From: Siphonodentalium dalli
Lineage: Eukaryota > Mollusca > Scaphopoda > Gadilida > Siphonodentaliidae
Reading direction: 5' to 3'
NCBI GenBank assembly: GCA_032622095.1
Contig: CP136064.1
Location: 128,203,605 to 128,267,604 of the forward strand
Length of the DNA stretch: 64,000 bases
A model generated the notes under the pieces. It had not been told where the DNA came from. It was given only the letters and a program-made list of their open reading frames with translations, and did no database searches. This document shows, piece after piece, positions 1-50,885 of this stretch. How positions within the stretch are numbered: the stretch's first letter is position 1; every line of letters starts with the position of its first letter. The position numbers were made by a program, and so were the translations under genes.

Positions 1-1489
1 TGCTATCTCGGTACCTTTCTATTAATTGATCATCATCGGCATCATGCAGTTGTGCAACTTTCAACTGGTGTAAGCAATTTTTCGCCCGCGAAGATTTTAC
101 TAACCTAAATATGTTCAAGTCTATTACACATGGCTTTTGAGTAGTTAAAGATGGAGAAGTGGCTTCATGGTCCTAATTTGATCGAGCATGACAGGGAATC
201 TTGGTTGGGGGGGGGGGGAATTGACAATAAGTAATCACGTTAAAACATTAACTCAATAAACAGTTATGATGTAACAAATAATGTTGATTGGTACATAGTC
301 TGCATGTCGCACGTGCCCAATATCCTGAATAATCCATGGGATTACTGGGTCTGAATTTCCCTGAAATCTACTTTCACTTTCTAAAAATAGAACAGATCCA
401 TCAAATGATTTAAGAATTCTTTTATACAATGTGTTTTGCTCAGATTCATAATACTGTGTTTGCATGGCTGATTTATTTCGCCGTTGGGACTATTTATTGG
501 GATTTGTGAATTATAATCACTGATTACTACTCATAATTTTATTCACTAACAAAAATGTTATGTGACGAAAGTGACACGTATATCTATTGCAGTCATGCAT
601 TAATGCATTATCTCATTCTTTTCAAAAGTTGTGCGACGGTGCGCTTGTAAATCATCAAAGAGACGTGTGAATATCACTTAATTGTGTAGGTCATTTGTTG
701 CCTAATTAAGCTGTAGTCACGAATGTAGTAAATCCGTGGACAGTGGGCATATACTGCTCAGTTGTAAACTTGGATCACTGCAATTTACCGGGAATCTCTA
801 AACTGGTCCTATAATTAAGAGCCAAATCCGATTACCGTACCGTTACCGAGGTAAATCAACGAAAATTTACCGATACCAATACCGAGATTTCAATACCGCC
901 CTTCTCTAATTACTTGTAATGGTCGATGGCCATCCTCTATTACAACCAGATGCCTACATATTGTTAATGCTTTACTGACCTAATGCCTCAAAAGGAAATC
1001 AAATATGTCAAATAATTGACATACAGTGATACAGTGTTTATTCTATTATTTGACACATCTATATCGTCTGGCTTACTACTGATGTAGTAATTCAGCCAAA
1101 TAAACTATTAATGTCATTATTGGAATTTCGCTAAGTGATTTTTATTTTTGTTGATTTATCTTTCTCCAAATATTTGAAACAAAGTTTCTGGTAATTGGTA
1201 CACAAAACAACCTAAACATTCAACAAATAAAAATTTCCATCCAGTGCTAACACTGTCGTCACACCTGTGTCATAGCTGAGGATGTGACACTTGGAACCTG
1301 ATATAGGATACGACCAAACCAAAAGCAGTGTTAGAGACAAGGTTTACCCGCACATACGGAGCAAATCGAGGGTATACAAAAAGTTGATTTGAGACACACA
1401 TCAAAGCTTCATGACAAAAATGTAGTTATTACCACCATCACTCAAACACAACATATTGCCGTCTAATATAAACACACAATCTAAACAAT
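1..1489. other. No gene seen
   Basis: AT-rich sequence without a recognisable exon, apart from a 12-base G run at 207-218. It lies upstream of the visible aPKC exons and may be intron of that gene or spacer. Confidence 0.5.
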
Positions 1490-2400
1490 ATGCTGTACGA
1501 TATATTATGGCCGGCTTTCATATTCGTTGTTTGCAAAGTGTTGACATTAGAATTAACCTTCATGATGGGTGCCATCTTGGACTTTGATTGTCTCCTTAGA
1601 CCAGATGTTGATGTAAATTTCACACTTTATCTTTCTTTGTTGTATTCAGCAAAAAATAATTTCAAACTTTTCACTTAATTCTTTACATTCTGGACTAGAG
1701 TCCCCATTTATGTGGAGGTTTGTGACTGTGTGGTGGTTAAGTTTTTGTTAACTAATTCTCAAACTGATAAGATGGACTAATGGTGAAACTACTGTTCAAT
1801 ACGAAATATCTTCTATGTAGTCACTGCAATGATATACAAATGCCACATGAGACGTCCCCTTTCTAGTCCGTTCGTATGTCCATTCATTGCATGTTAAAAT
1901 TGGATGCCATATTGGATGCCATCTTGGATTTTGATACTCTTCTAATAACACATCTGGATGGCAATTTTCACCTGTCAATTGTATGTGTGTTCTACGTTAA
2001 ATATAACAAAATACTGCGCATTATGCTATCATTCATAGTTCCAATCCCAGGTGCTAACATTATTTTGAATTTTATGACATTGGACAGAGGGATATATTTT
2101 TGCCTATTATTTTACCAATTGAAAAGATGTATTAATGGTGAGATTAATGTTTGATATGTAATGTTATTATATGTCGTCATTACAATAATATATATTTCAC
2201 CACTTGGGATGTTCCTTTTCTGGATTTCTCATATGTCCCTTCATTAAGTCTTAAAATTAAAACTGACCCCCATATTGGATGCCATCTTGGTTTTTAAATA
2301 TTGTTAAAAATTAGCATTTTACACTTATTATGTGTGTTCCACATTAAATAAAAGCAAATATTACGCAGTATTCTATCATTCTTGGATCCAATCCCCGGCA
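1490..2400. repeat. Degenerate tandem repeat, about 355-bp unit, 2.5-3 copies
   Basis: The motif GATGCCATCTTGG (or TGCCATCTTGG) recurs near 1569, 1916 and 2279. Similar flanks occur in each unit: TTCATTGCATGTTAAAATT-like sequence before the motif and a GTGTGTTC(T/C)AC(A/G)TTAAATA stretch after it. Short reading frames here come from the repeat. Confidence 0.6.
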
Positions 2401-2419
2401 ATGGCTATATTTAGTTTTT

Positions 2420-2935
2420 AGCTCACCTGAGACGAAGTCTCCGGTGGAGCTGTAGTCATCACTACTCTTCCGTCCGTCCATACGTCCGTCCGTCAACAAT
2501 TCTTTGAACATCTTCTTCTAAAGATTCATAGGACCGAATATGTTCATATTTTGTGTTAATCAGATTTGTTAAAAGTCAGATAATTGCGAAACCAGGGCCA
2601 TAACTCTTTCCCTCCATGGTAATTCTTAAAACACTTTCTTCTCAAAAACCACTGGGCCTATTTAGCTTAGATTTGGTATAGAGGGTCCCTACATGACTGA
2701 GATTCAGATTTGTTCAAATGGGGTCACTGGGTTAAATAGGGTCGAAGCCAGGGACATAACTCTTAAAAAACAAAACACTTTCTTCTCAAAAACCATTGGG
2801 CCTATTTAGCTTAGATTTGGTATAGAGTGTCCCTACATGATTGAGATTCAGATTTGTTCAAATGGGGTCACTGGGTCAAATAGGGGCAGAGCCAGGGACA
2901 TAACTCTAAAAACAAAAAATTACATTTTTGCATTT
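2420..2935 (+). repeat. Tandem-core dispersed repeat, family F1
   Basis: It starts with a palindromic head (AGCTCACCTGAGACGAAG… ending GGTGGAGCT at 2451), then a GTCCGTCC-rich stretch, then about two 143-bp core units (AAACACTTTCTTCTCAAAAA at 2629 and 2772). Relatives are at 3150-3690 and 12511-12900. Confidence 0.75.
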
Positions 2936-2942
2936 TGATCTT

Positions 2943-3006
2943 GTGCATTCTCTTATATATGTGAGTCTCCCATGGGAGCCTCCCATATAAAAGAGAATGC
3001 ACTGGC
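2943..3006. repeat. CATTCTCTTATATAT hairpin module
   Basis: An inverted repeat with arms TGCATTCTCTTATATATG and its complement around CCCATGGGAG. The same module recurs at 14756, 14897, 24986, 33289, 33379, 48829, 48918 and 49263. Confidence 0.8.
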
Positions 3007-3149
3007 TTTCAAGGTCATGGAAATTTGTTAAGCCAATATAGTCAGGCATTCAAATAATTCATGTATGTCATATTCTTGCAGGGATGTCCCCACAGTGTTG
3101 GGGGGGGGGGGGGTGATTTACAGATTTGTTCAATGAAATGTAATTTTTA

Positions 3150-3690
3150 AGCTCACCTGAGACGAATCTATAGTCATCACTTCTCATCTGTCACCTGTTC
3201 ATCTGTCTGTCCCCCATCCATCTGTCAACAATTCTTTGAACATCTTCTCTAGATCATAACACTGAATGGGTTCATATTTGGTGTGGATGTTCCCTAGGTG
3301 ACTCACATTCAGATTTGTTCAAATGAGGTAAATCTGTCAAATGGTTACGAAGCCAGGGCCATAACTCTTGCCCTCCATAATAATTCTTTAAAACGACTTC
3401 TTCTCATGTACCATCAGGTTGAATGAGTTCATATTTGGTATGAAGGGTCCTTGGGTGACCGGAGTTAAGATTTGTTCAAATGTGGTCATTTGTTTTAAAT
3501 GGGGTCACCTGGTCAACTAGGGGCCATGCAAAGGACAGTTTTCCTCTTAATATGCTTCCTTCACACGGACCATCAATTTCTATTTTACTGATGATTAGTA
3601 TGAAGGGTTCTTTGGTGTCTGGGATTCAAATTTATTCAGATGGGGTCACCAGATTAAATAGGGACCAGGGACATAACTGTATGTCTCTAT
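3150..3690 (+). repeat. F1 repeat, second copy
   Basis: It begins AGCTCACCTGAGACGAATC, followed by a diverged GTCTGTCC stretch and core units with GAAGCCAGGGCCATAACTC. A 13-base G run precedes it at about 3100-3113. Confidence 0.7.
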
Positions 3691-3756
3691 AGTAATACTT
3701 AAAATCAGTAGTGTACAGTTGGTAATTTAAAGGTAGATATTCACCGATCTACATAC

Positions 3757-3890
3757 ATGAAGCCTCTCTAGCCACATATCCTGTTTAGATCTACTTCTTT
3801 TAAAGTGATTATGAAAAGTTCTGACTGTTATGGTCTCCAGAGTCCCAGTCTTATCAGTCTTTGACTGTCTTGTTTATGACATTGGGGGAG
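3757..3890 (+). repeat. Dispersed repeat, pair with 13703-13815
   Basis: Both segments contain CTGTTTAGA(T/A)CTACTT followed by TTTTAAAGTGATT and then the CAGAGTCC(C/G)AGTCTT…TCAGTCTTT string, in the same order and orientation. The source element is not recognised. Confidence 0.6.
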
Positions 3891-3897
3891 GGTTACG

Positions 3898-4120
3898 TTT
3901 TTATGTTTACCCATACCATAGTATGGTAAACATAGTGTCGCTGTCCGGACACTTTACGCATGGTGCGATAACTGAAATATTTTCTATCTGATCAGAACCA
4001 AATTTTGTATGTGAACTTCTCAGCACAAGACAGATCGATTTCGAATATGGGTTTGATCCGACTATTTTTAACTGAGTTATGGTCCTTTTTCGAAAAATTA
4101 TTCACTCTTAAAAAAAAAAA
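3898..4120 (+). repeat. Tandem-core repeat, family F2
   Basis: It has the palindromic head TATGTTTACCCATACCATAG…TATGGTAAACATA, then core text with GCGATAACT and GAGTTATGGTCC. It lacks the GTCC microsatellite seen in the copy at 17523. A/T-rich low-complexity sequence follows to about 4260. Confidence 0.7.
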
Positions 4121-4680
4121 AAAAAATTAGATTGAATTCCTAGCTCAATTTAAAAAAAAAAAAAAAATTAAATAAATAAATAAATAAAACAAATATATAA
4201 TACAATATATTTTTTTTAAATAATTAAAAACCATTTTTTTTTTTAAAGTTAACAAAATTTGAAAAACTAACAACATTATAACTCTGCTGAGGGTACCCCG
4301 AGTTACCACACCAAATTTGGTTTAAATTGGTCCAAAATCTTGTGATATGTACTGGTAAATTTGTTTGGAGCGACATTAAACCCAATTCACCAATTCCATC
4401 CCATGCCATAGATGCCAGTCTTCAACATAAACAATGTATGTGATTTGTTGGCAGCTCTGCTATATAATTGATATTAATGGGTCAGCAGTGAGTGTCTTAT
4501 CTTGATGGCCATTGGTAGAATTGATACATTTTCATTGTAAACTTAAATTGGACTCTCTTAACCCAAGTAGTCCATGTCCAGGTCACCTTTTCACATTTAA
4601 CCCAAGGCTGTGGTGGTGCAGCATTACAGATCCTGTACCAGTGCATTCTCTTTTATAAATGCGAGTGACCCATAAATTCC

Positions 4681-5126
4681 ATTATGTGATCACTCAGATC
4701 CAAGAGACACTACCCCCACCAGTGACAGCCCTGCCACTACTGCATTGATTGTGTATGAACTACAGGGAAAAACACTCTTATCACATGGAATATTTAAACG
4801 ACAACACATGAGTGGGGTATGATCTCAGCTTTAATGCAACATTATAAGCTTGTCCTGCAGATAGCCCATACGCATGGAAACCAATTAAGCAGAGCCTTAG
4901 CTCTGACGAGAAGCCGAAGCAGAGAACGCTGAAGAAATACTTCTGTACAGCGCAGGCATGAGCATGGCCCGACGAGCAATGTACGATTCGGAGCCGGCGC
5001 CCAAGAATTGCTATGAGGCGCCCTAAGCAATAAGCACACACGGCCAACAGGGAGAAGCCCAACGAGTGCGACGCAGGAATGGCAGTAGAGACCACTGGAC
5101 AGCCCAACTCCCTATGGCTAAGCAAC
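4681..5126 (-). repeat. Direct repeat B2 of the retroelement
   Basis: Nearly identical to 5547-5992, differing by few substitutions. It contains a 114-codon minus-strand open frame present in both copies, which I regard as incidental. Its outer edge interrupts a CATTCTCTT-type hairpin module whose left half is at 4617-4675. Confidence 0.8.
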
Positions 5127-5351
5127 AGCGATGGGCGGGTAACACCACAGTTACCCCTGCAGGACGCACCAAAGCTGGATCAATGGCACTGATAACACAG
5201 CACCTGAAAGTGAAAACAAACAGCAGCAACGAGATTTAAACAAACAGGGCCATAGGCCCAAAACAAAACAGGCATCACATAACAATGAAGATGGCGTGCC
5301 ACTTCGGGACGCCGAACAAAGCGGGGCATGGAGCTCCAAGGGGGAGGGAGG

Positions 5352-5546
5352 GAGCGCGATACGTATAATTCCAAAGTGACTTGCTTTTTCCGATACCGGA
5401 AGGAGGCAGCATTCCGGGCGGATTTAAAATGCGGACTTTAAGTTCGGCCGATACGGAACGGATCGTACCGAAAAACCGGAATGTCTGCCAGATGACAGGA
5501 TCAAAGAACCACATAAATCACCCAGAACCTTATCGGCCCTGGGTGC
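5352..5546 (-). repeat. Direct repeat A2 of the retroelement
   Basis: About 195 bp, matching 7550-7746 apart from a one-base indel and scattered substitutions. It abuts B1 with no spacer. Confidence 0.8.
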
Positions 5547-5992
5547 ATTATGTGATCACTCAGATCCAAGAGACACTACCCCCACCAGTGACAGCCCTGC
5601 CACTACTGCATTGATTGTGTATGCACTACAGGGAAAAACACTCTTATCACATGGAATATTTAAATGACAACACATGAGTGGGGTATGATCTCAGCTTTAA
5701 TGCAACATTATAAGCTTGTCCTGCAGATAGCCCATACGCATGGAAACCAATTAAGCAGAGCCTTAGCTCTGACGAGAAGCCGAAGCAGAGAACGCTGAAG
5801 AAATACTTCTGTACAGCGCAGGCATGAGCATGGCCCGACGAGCAAGGTACGATTCGGAGCCAGCGCCCAAGAATTGCTACGAGGCGCCCTAAGCAATAAG
5901 CACACACGGCCAACAGGGAGAAGCCCAACGAGTGCGACGCAGGAATGGCAGTAGAGACCACTGGACAGCCCAACTCCCTATGGCTAAGCAAC
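5547..5992 (-). repeat. Direct repeat B1 of the retroelement
   Basis: Nearly identical to B2 at 4681-5126 with a constant 866-bp offset. Confidence 0.8.
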
Positions 5993-6289
5993 GGCCTGGA
6001 ATATTACACTCAGGCTACAGTTCGAGAGCACTCTCGAATAAGCATAAGATGACTGCGCAGTCATAAACATACTGAGCTACTATTGATAAGCCACCCATCA
6101 AAGTTACCAGACAGGTGATAACGCTATGGCGACACTACCACTACCAATATCTGCAGGACCGCCATAGAGTGCGCAGCACTCCCCCAAACCAGGAGCTCCA
6201 TGCCCAATGACATCAATGAAACAGTTAAACCACCGGGAAAACCATAGTGTCAGATGCCAGGAAGGTCCCCAGGGCGCCCTGGAGACTAT

Positions 6290-7345
6290 TCAGGTAGAGA
6301 GCGTTGCCGACGGGGGAGAGATGGATCCCATCTGAGGTTGCCGAACCTGGGGCGTCATGACCAGCAGCCAAATGTTAGGGTCGATGGTCTCCCAAGGAGT
6401 AGCAGTATTCCCAACCCACTTCAACCGAAATTGGGTATCGTACACCCGCCAGGCAGATCCCCCACATTTAGCAGCCGCTCAACGAATTGTGCGCAGGTAA
6501 CGCAAAAGGGGCTGGGCCGACGATTCAGGGTGAACGTCGAGGTACACCGAAACGAAAGTGAGAAAAGCATCGGTCCACGAGTCAACAGACGTTATTGGAG
6601 CAGCATGCCCGCTTGGCGCAACGCGGATTCGCCCGGAAGCAGAGACAACCAACTGACGGGGGTCAGCTGTATGAATAGATGAGGCGGGTTCCTGCAGTTG
6701 ATCCAAATTGATAAAATCGCCCCGGAAAATTTTATCGCGAATAGACCGGGAAATGTGAGAGCCAAAACCGTCTGCCGCCGTAGGAATCGGCAAGGGGGCG
6801 TCCCAATGGGAGACCAGTGAGGATGGTAAGCTAAATAAGGGATTACCCGGATCAGTTCTGTCTCTTGCCGGAGCGTTCGGTCGGTGTATCACCGAAGCCA
6901 CACGGGAATCCTCGCGGCGGCAGAGAGAAGTGGAGCTGTCGTCGGAACTGCTGCGTCGACGTGTCAACAAAGGAGACGCTGATGGTGACCTGGATTCATA
7001 GCGCGGAAACTTGGGGCGCGGAGAACCATCCTGTCGGTGACGAGACTGACGACTGGGCTGACGACGAGGCTGACGAACAGGATCGCGGCCGCGTGAATGT
7101 GAAACCCGGCCACGGGAGGCGCGGCATCCCCGGCCAGAGCTACGGGCAGGCCTGCTGCGCGAATGCTGTCCATGGCCACGCACCCGTGAATCAGCCACAG
7201 ATGACACACTTGCCGAAACCCGAGAAGAAGGCCTAACACGGTCACTGGAAGCAGGACCAGCACGAGACGAACTGGCAGATGCATCCTGTCGACTGCTACG
7301 AGACGAACGGGCGCGGGCCCGACCGCGAGATCCCGTACGAACCAT
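6290..7345 (-). pseudogene. Gag-like gene of a DIRS/Ngaro-type retroelement, one internal stop
   Basis: From the ATG at 7345-7343 there are 288 codons to a TGA at 6481-6479. The same frame then continues 62 more codons to a second TGA at 6292-6290. The N-terminal half is low-complexity Arg/Ser-rich, as in nucleic-acid-binding Gag tails. The C-terminal half has VDSWTDAFLTF, LLRYLRTIR and, past the stop, AWRVYDTQFRLKW. I associate this pattern with the Gag-like ORF of DIRS-group elements in invertebrates. The stop falls right after LRTIR and looks like a single point change. A 12-base A run (minus strand) precedes the ATG. Confidence 0.6.
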
Positions 7346-7549
7346 ATGAGAACTTTTTTTTTTTTTAGTGCCACCGAACGACAAACACTGAAACAGGGAA
7401 ACACGTGCGCGACCCACGAAAATAGGTAACGCCGACGGAACAGCACGCAGACAGAACGCACAAGGAACAAGATGATAGACGAATAAATGAAGGCTGGTGA
7501 AGAAACACGGTGACGGATGGAAACAGATAGGAATTGACGACACACAACC

Positions 7550-7746
7550 GAGCGTGATACATATAATTCCAAAGTGACTTGCTGTTTCCGTTACCGGAAG
7601 GAGGCAGCATTCCGGGCGGATTTAAAATGCGGACTTTAAGTTTCGGCCGATACGGAACGGATCGTACCGAAAAACCGGAATGTCTGCCGGATGACAGGAT
7701 CAAAGAACCACATAAATCACCCCGAACCTTATCGGCCCTGGGTGCA
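7550..7746 (-). repeat. Direct repeat A1 of the retroelement
   Basis: The partner of A2. It forms the 5' end of the element on the minus strand, about 200 bp ahead of the gag ATG, and presumably holds the promoter. Confidence 0.78.
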
Positions 7747-7844
7747 ATAAGTTCTGTACATTTGTCTATAATAGTACATGTATAACAGTATACTCTATAA
7801 TTCAACATAAAAACTCTCATTTATGATTCCGATCATAGTAATTT

Positions 7845-7897
7845 ACTATCGCCAAGGGATGGGTTAGCATCTGCCGATCGTGATCGGCCTCTCGTTG
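7845..7897. repeat. 52-bp conserved motif, also at 19090-19142
   Basis: Both copies read ACTATCGCCAAGG(G/T)ATGGG, then a CATCTGCCGATCGTGATCGG core and CCTCTCGTT, with only a few differences. The core GCCGATCGTGATCGGC is palindromic. Flanks are unrelated. Confidence 0.7.
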
Positions 7898-8096
7898 CCT
7901 ATTATTTCAATATTTGTAGGGACATGATAATAAAGTTAATACCTCCTGATAGCATATACTCCACTCTTTCCAAACATATATGATAATTTTTCAGTAGGGT
8001 ACATTTACAAATAGTCTTACCATACATAGCTGCCACCAATTCCGCCAAGGCCAGGAATCTGTTTTTCTTTCAATGAATTTGTTTTTGTTTTTGCAG

Positions 8097-48597
<40,501 letters not shown>

Positions 48598-48800
48598 AGC
48601 AGAGATTTCCACTAGGATATTGGACACCCTGCCAGAAGAAGGAATAATATTTCAGGTGGACATTCTGGGAACTGGATACTAGATTTCACCTTTGTCTCTT
48701 CAACATCTCTCGTGCATGTATAAATGATATGTTTGTGACTGAAATAGACAGTTTACAGAAGCCAGGTTGAATTGTCCTGCTAAACAGTCCTATTTAAAAA
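48598..48800 (+). other. Start of aPKC 3' UTR; poly(A) site not resolved
   Basis: The 3' untranslated region follows the stop, but its end cannot be fixed. The first AATAAA I noticed downstream is at 51154-51159, with another near 51856. Both are separated from the stop by repeats, so neither is a confident polyadenylation signal. Confidence 0.4.
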
Positions 48801-48805
48801 AAAGT

Positions 48806-49036
48806 AGGTTCACAGTCAATTGTGGCAATACATTCTCTTATATATGCAAGTCTCATATTGGGAGCACTGCATATATAAGAAAATACATTGGCCTAACAAT
48901 ATGTACAATATGTAAGCCAGTGCATTCTCTTATATATGCTAGGCTCCCTTTGTGAGACTCACATATATAAGAGAATGCACTGACACAGGGTTTTTAATGC
49001 TGCACACCAGTGCAGTTCCAGTCATGAAATGGTTAA
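48806..49036. mobile_element. Two-hairpin element, copy in 3' flank
   Basis: Hairpin modules at 48829-48891 and 48918-48987, right end CAGTCATGAAATGG followed by TTAA (49033). The left end is not preserved. Confidence 0.7.
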
Positions 49037-49124
49037 TTAAAAAGTAAACACTTTGATTCTGTTATGTATCAGGTGGATCATTGTTATTCTACCAATTGTA
49101 TACTGTGTTTTCTGTCAAGTAGTG

Positions 49125-49383
49125 TTTACCCCTTCCATGACTGGACCTTCCTGAAATTTTGCGAAAAAACCCTGTGCTAATGTTTTCTCTTATATATGCA
49201 TGTTGCCCATATATGTTGATCATATATAAGAGAATACATTGGCCTAACAATATGTACCTTGACCGCCAATGCATTCTCTGATATATGCGAGACTCCCTAT
49301 GGGAGACCCGCATATATAAGAGAATGCACTGGCACAGGATCTTTAATGCTGCACCAGCGCAGTTCCCATCATGAAAGGGTTAA
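49125..49383. mobile_element. Two-hairpin element with CCTTTCATGA-type ends
   Basis: The ends CCCCTTCCATGACTGG and CCCATCATGAAAGGG are followed on the right by TTAA (49380-49383). The second hairpin (49263-49331) is well paired, the first is shorter. Confidence 0.75.
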
Positions 49384-49686
49384 ACTCGACCTAGATCGCA
49401 AGGAGGATATCTTTAGTGCCCTTCTTTTCATTTCCACGCACGCGAAGGCATGCATTTGCTATGGTATGCCTTAAAATCAAATGACTGGCTAAATTGCTAT
49501 GATGCTGGTAATGTTATTAACCGCTCTTCGTGCAATAACATCATTTAGTAGTGGAGGTTAAAACGTGTTATGAATGTTATGTGTATGACAGAAGCATAAT
49601 TAAATTCATTTTACCTCACCTCAGAAGTGCTTAATAGTTGTGTTGCTTGATAATAACAATGTCATGCCAGCAATCACTTCCATTTG

Positions 49687-50116
49687 TTAACCCTTTCTAT
49701 ACTAAATACTCATTTACAACTAAGTACAGTAATGCCCTAAATAATCGACTCCTTAACCCCAGCTGAATTATGGGTAATATTTCAGGATTTGTTGGAAATA
49801 TGGCAACAAGCCATATTTCCAGCTAAATCCTGAAAAATTACCCATAATTCAGCTGTGGTTAAGGAGTCAATTATTTAGAGCATTACTGTAGTTCCCTTAG
49901 GAAATGTTCAGATAATAATTTCAAGAAATGACCGTAGGTCAAACTTATTATCTAAACATTTCCTTTCAAAGAATATCAATCCTGAACTTCTATTATCTTT
50001 TCTCCTGTCCATTGTCTGCTCAGTTTTCTGAACACCCCTCCAAATTAATGAACGACCATTCCAATCTATACCATTATAACTGGGTGGGAGAAGCCATTTA
50101 GTATATAAAGGGTTAA
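49687..50116. mobile_element. TTAA/CCCTTT element with a nested palindrome
   Basis: TTAA at 49687 and 50113 with ends CCCTTTCTATACTAAATACT and TTTAGTATATAAAGGG. A complete P3 palindrome (49735-49890) is inserted within it. Confidence 0.85.
49735..49890. repeat. Palindrome element P3, copy 3, nested
   Basis: TACAGTAATGCCCTAAATAA to CATTACTGTA, inserted at a TA in GTAGTTCCCTTAGGAAAT. The empty site is seen at 39530. Confidence 0.85.
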
Positions 50117-50430
50117 ACAGGATGTACTCAGAGGAACCAGTGAACTTTTACTGTATATTCATCTATGTACAGTTTCTGTCCCAATTCTCATCTTTATTTC
50201 TCCTGGGAATGTTAACATCTCGATTTTGTATTCATTTATATGTATGAAAGAACCTCACTCACATGTTCTAATCTTATAATTCTGACTCGTTGCTATATAA
50301 TATCCTCTGAAATATTATCCAATCAGAACAGGGTCTTTGGTTTAGCCATGACAAAACATGGCAAAATTTATGTGATGTGAATCTCAAAGTATTGTTCTCA
50401 TCATATCATCCACCTGCATGCTCTCACACA

Positions 50431-50875
50431 CAAGCCTGCAAATAGCGTGTCTGTCATTTGCAGAATGAGGTCCCCAGAGGGTGAATTTAGTGATGCTATC
50501 CCGCACAGCGGGCTAGCATCACCAAATTCACCCTCTGGAGACCTCATTCTGCTTAGACTTCATCTTCTGGGAAGTATCTATAGTATCAAATTAAGATTGT
50601 TTTTAGTTACATTTCCCTTCTAGGAAGTTTCTATATCCCCTAATTTGCAGAAGATAAAATTCATAATTGAGGTGCCCAATGGGTGAACATCACCAACTTC
50701 AACTGGGGAACTTCAATCTGATCCTAGGTCTGCCATATCAGTTGTGGGCCTAAGCAGAATGAGGTCCCCAGAGGGTGAATTTAGTGATGCTAGCCCACTA
50801 TGTGGGATAGCGTCACTAAATTCACCTTCTGGGGACCTCATTCTGAAAATGACAGACACGCTATTTGCAGGCTTG
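50431..50875. mobile_element. hAT-like double-hairpin element, copy 6
   Basis: The ends CAAGCCTGCAAATAGCGTGT and ACACGCTATTTGCAGGCTTG are perfect complements. Flanking direct repeat CTCTCACACA (50421-50430, 50876-50885) is 10 bp, longer than the 8 bp of other copies. Confidence 0.88.
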
Positions 50876-50885
50876 CTCTCACACA

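Larger units (their letters stand above)
4681..7746 (-). mobile_element. Retroelement relic with split direct repeats (PAT/Ngaro-like)
   Basis: On the minus strand the order is A1 (7746-7550), gag relic (7345-6290), B1 (5992-5547), A2 (5546-5352), a 225-bp spacer, B2 (5126-4681). A1 and A2 are about 195-bp direct repeats; B1 and B2 are about 446-bp direct repeats offset by exactly 866. B1 directly abuts A2. This A1-ORF-B1-A2-B2 order is the split-direct-repeat layout of PAT/Ngaro tyrosine-recombinase retrotransposons. No reverse transcriptase or recombinase is left, so the copy is internally deleted. The region is clearly GC-richer than its surroundings, suggesting recent arrival. The family call is an inference from layout and the Gag-like motif. 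Confidence 0.65.

Noticed and set aside
4781-5125. 114-codon minus-strand frame, repeated at 5647-5991
   Set aside because: It lies within the B repeats of the retroelement, has no recognisable domain, and both copies exist only because the repeat is duplicated.
6254-6682. 142-codon plus-strand frame
   Set aside because: It is antisense to the Gag-like relic, which has the family motifs.
6964-7572. 202-codon minus-strand frame overlapping the gag relic
   Set aside because: Shifted frame over Arg/Ser-rich low-complexity DNA; no motif.
1-8096. Upstream aPKC exons (PB1, pseudosubstrate, first half of C1)
   Set aside because: I looked for GHTFQ-like and PB1-like coding text and found none with splice sites; they probably lie outside the window.
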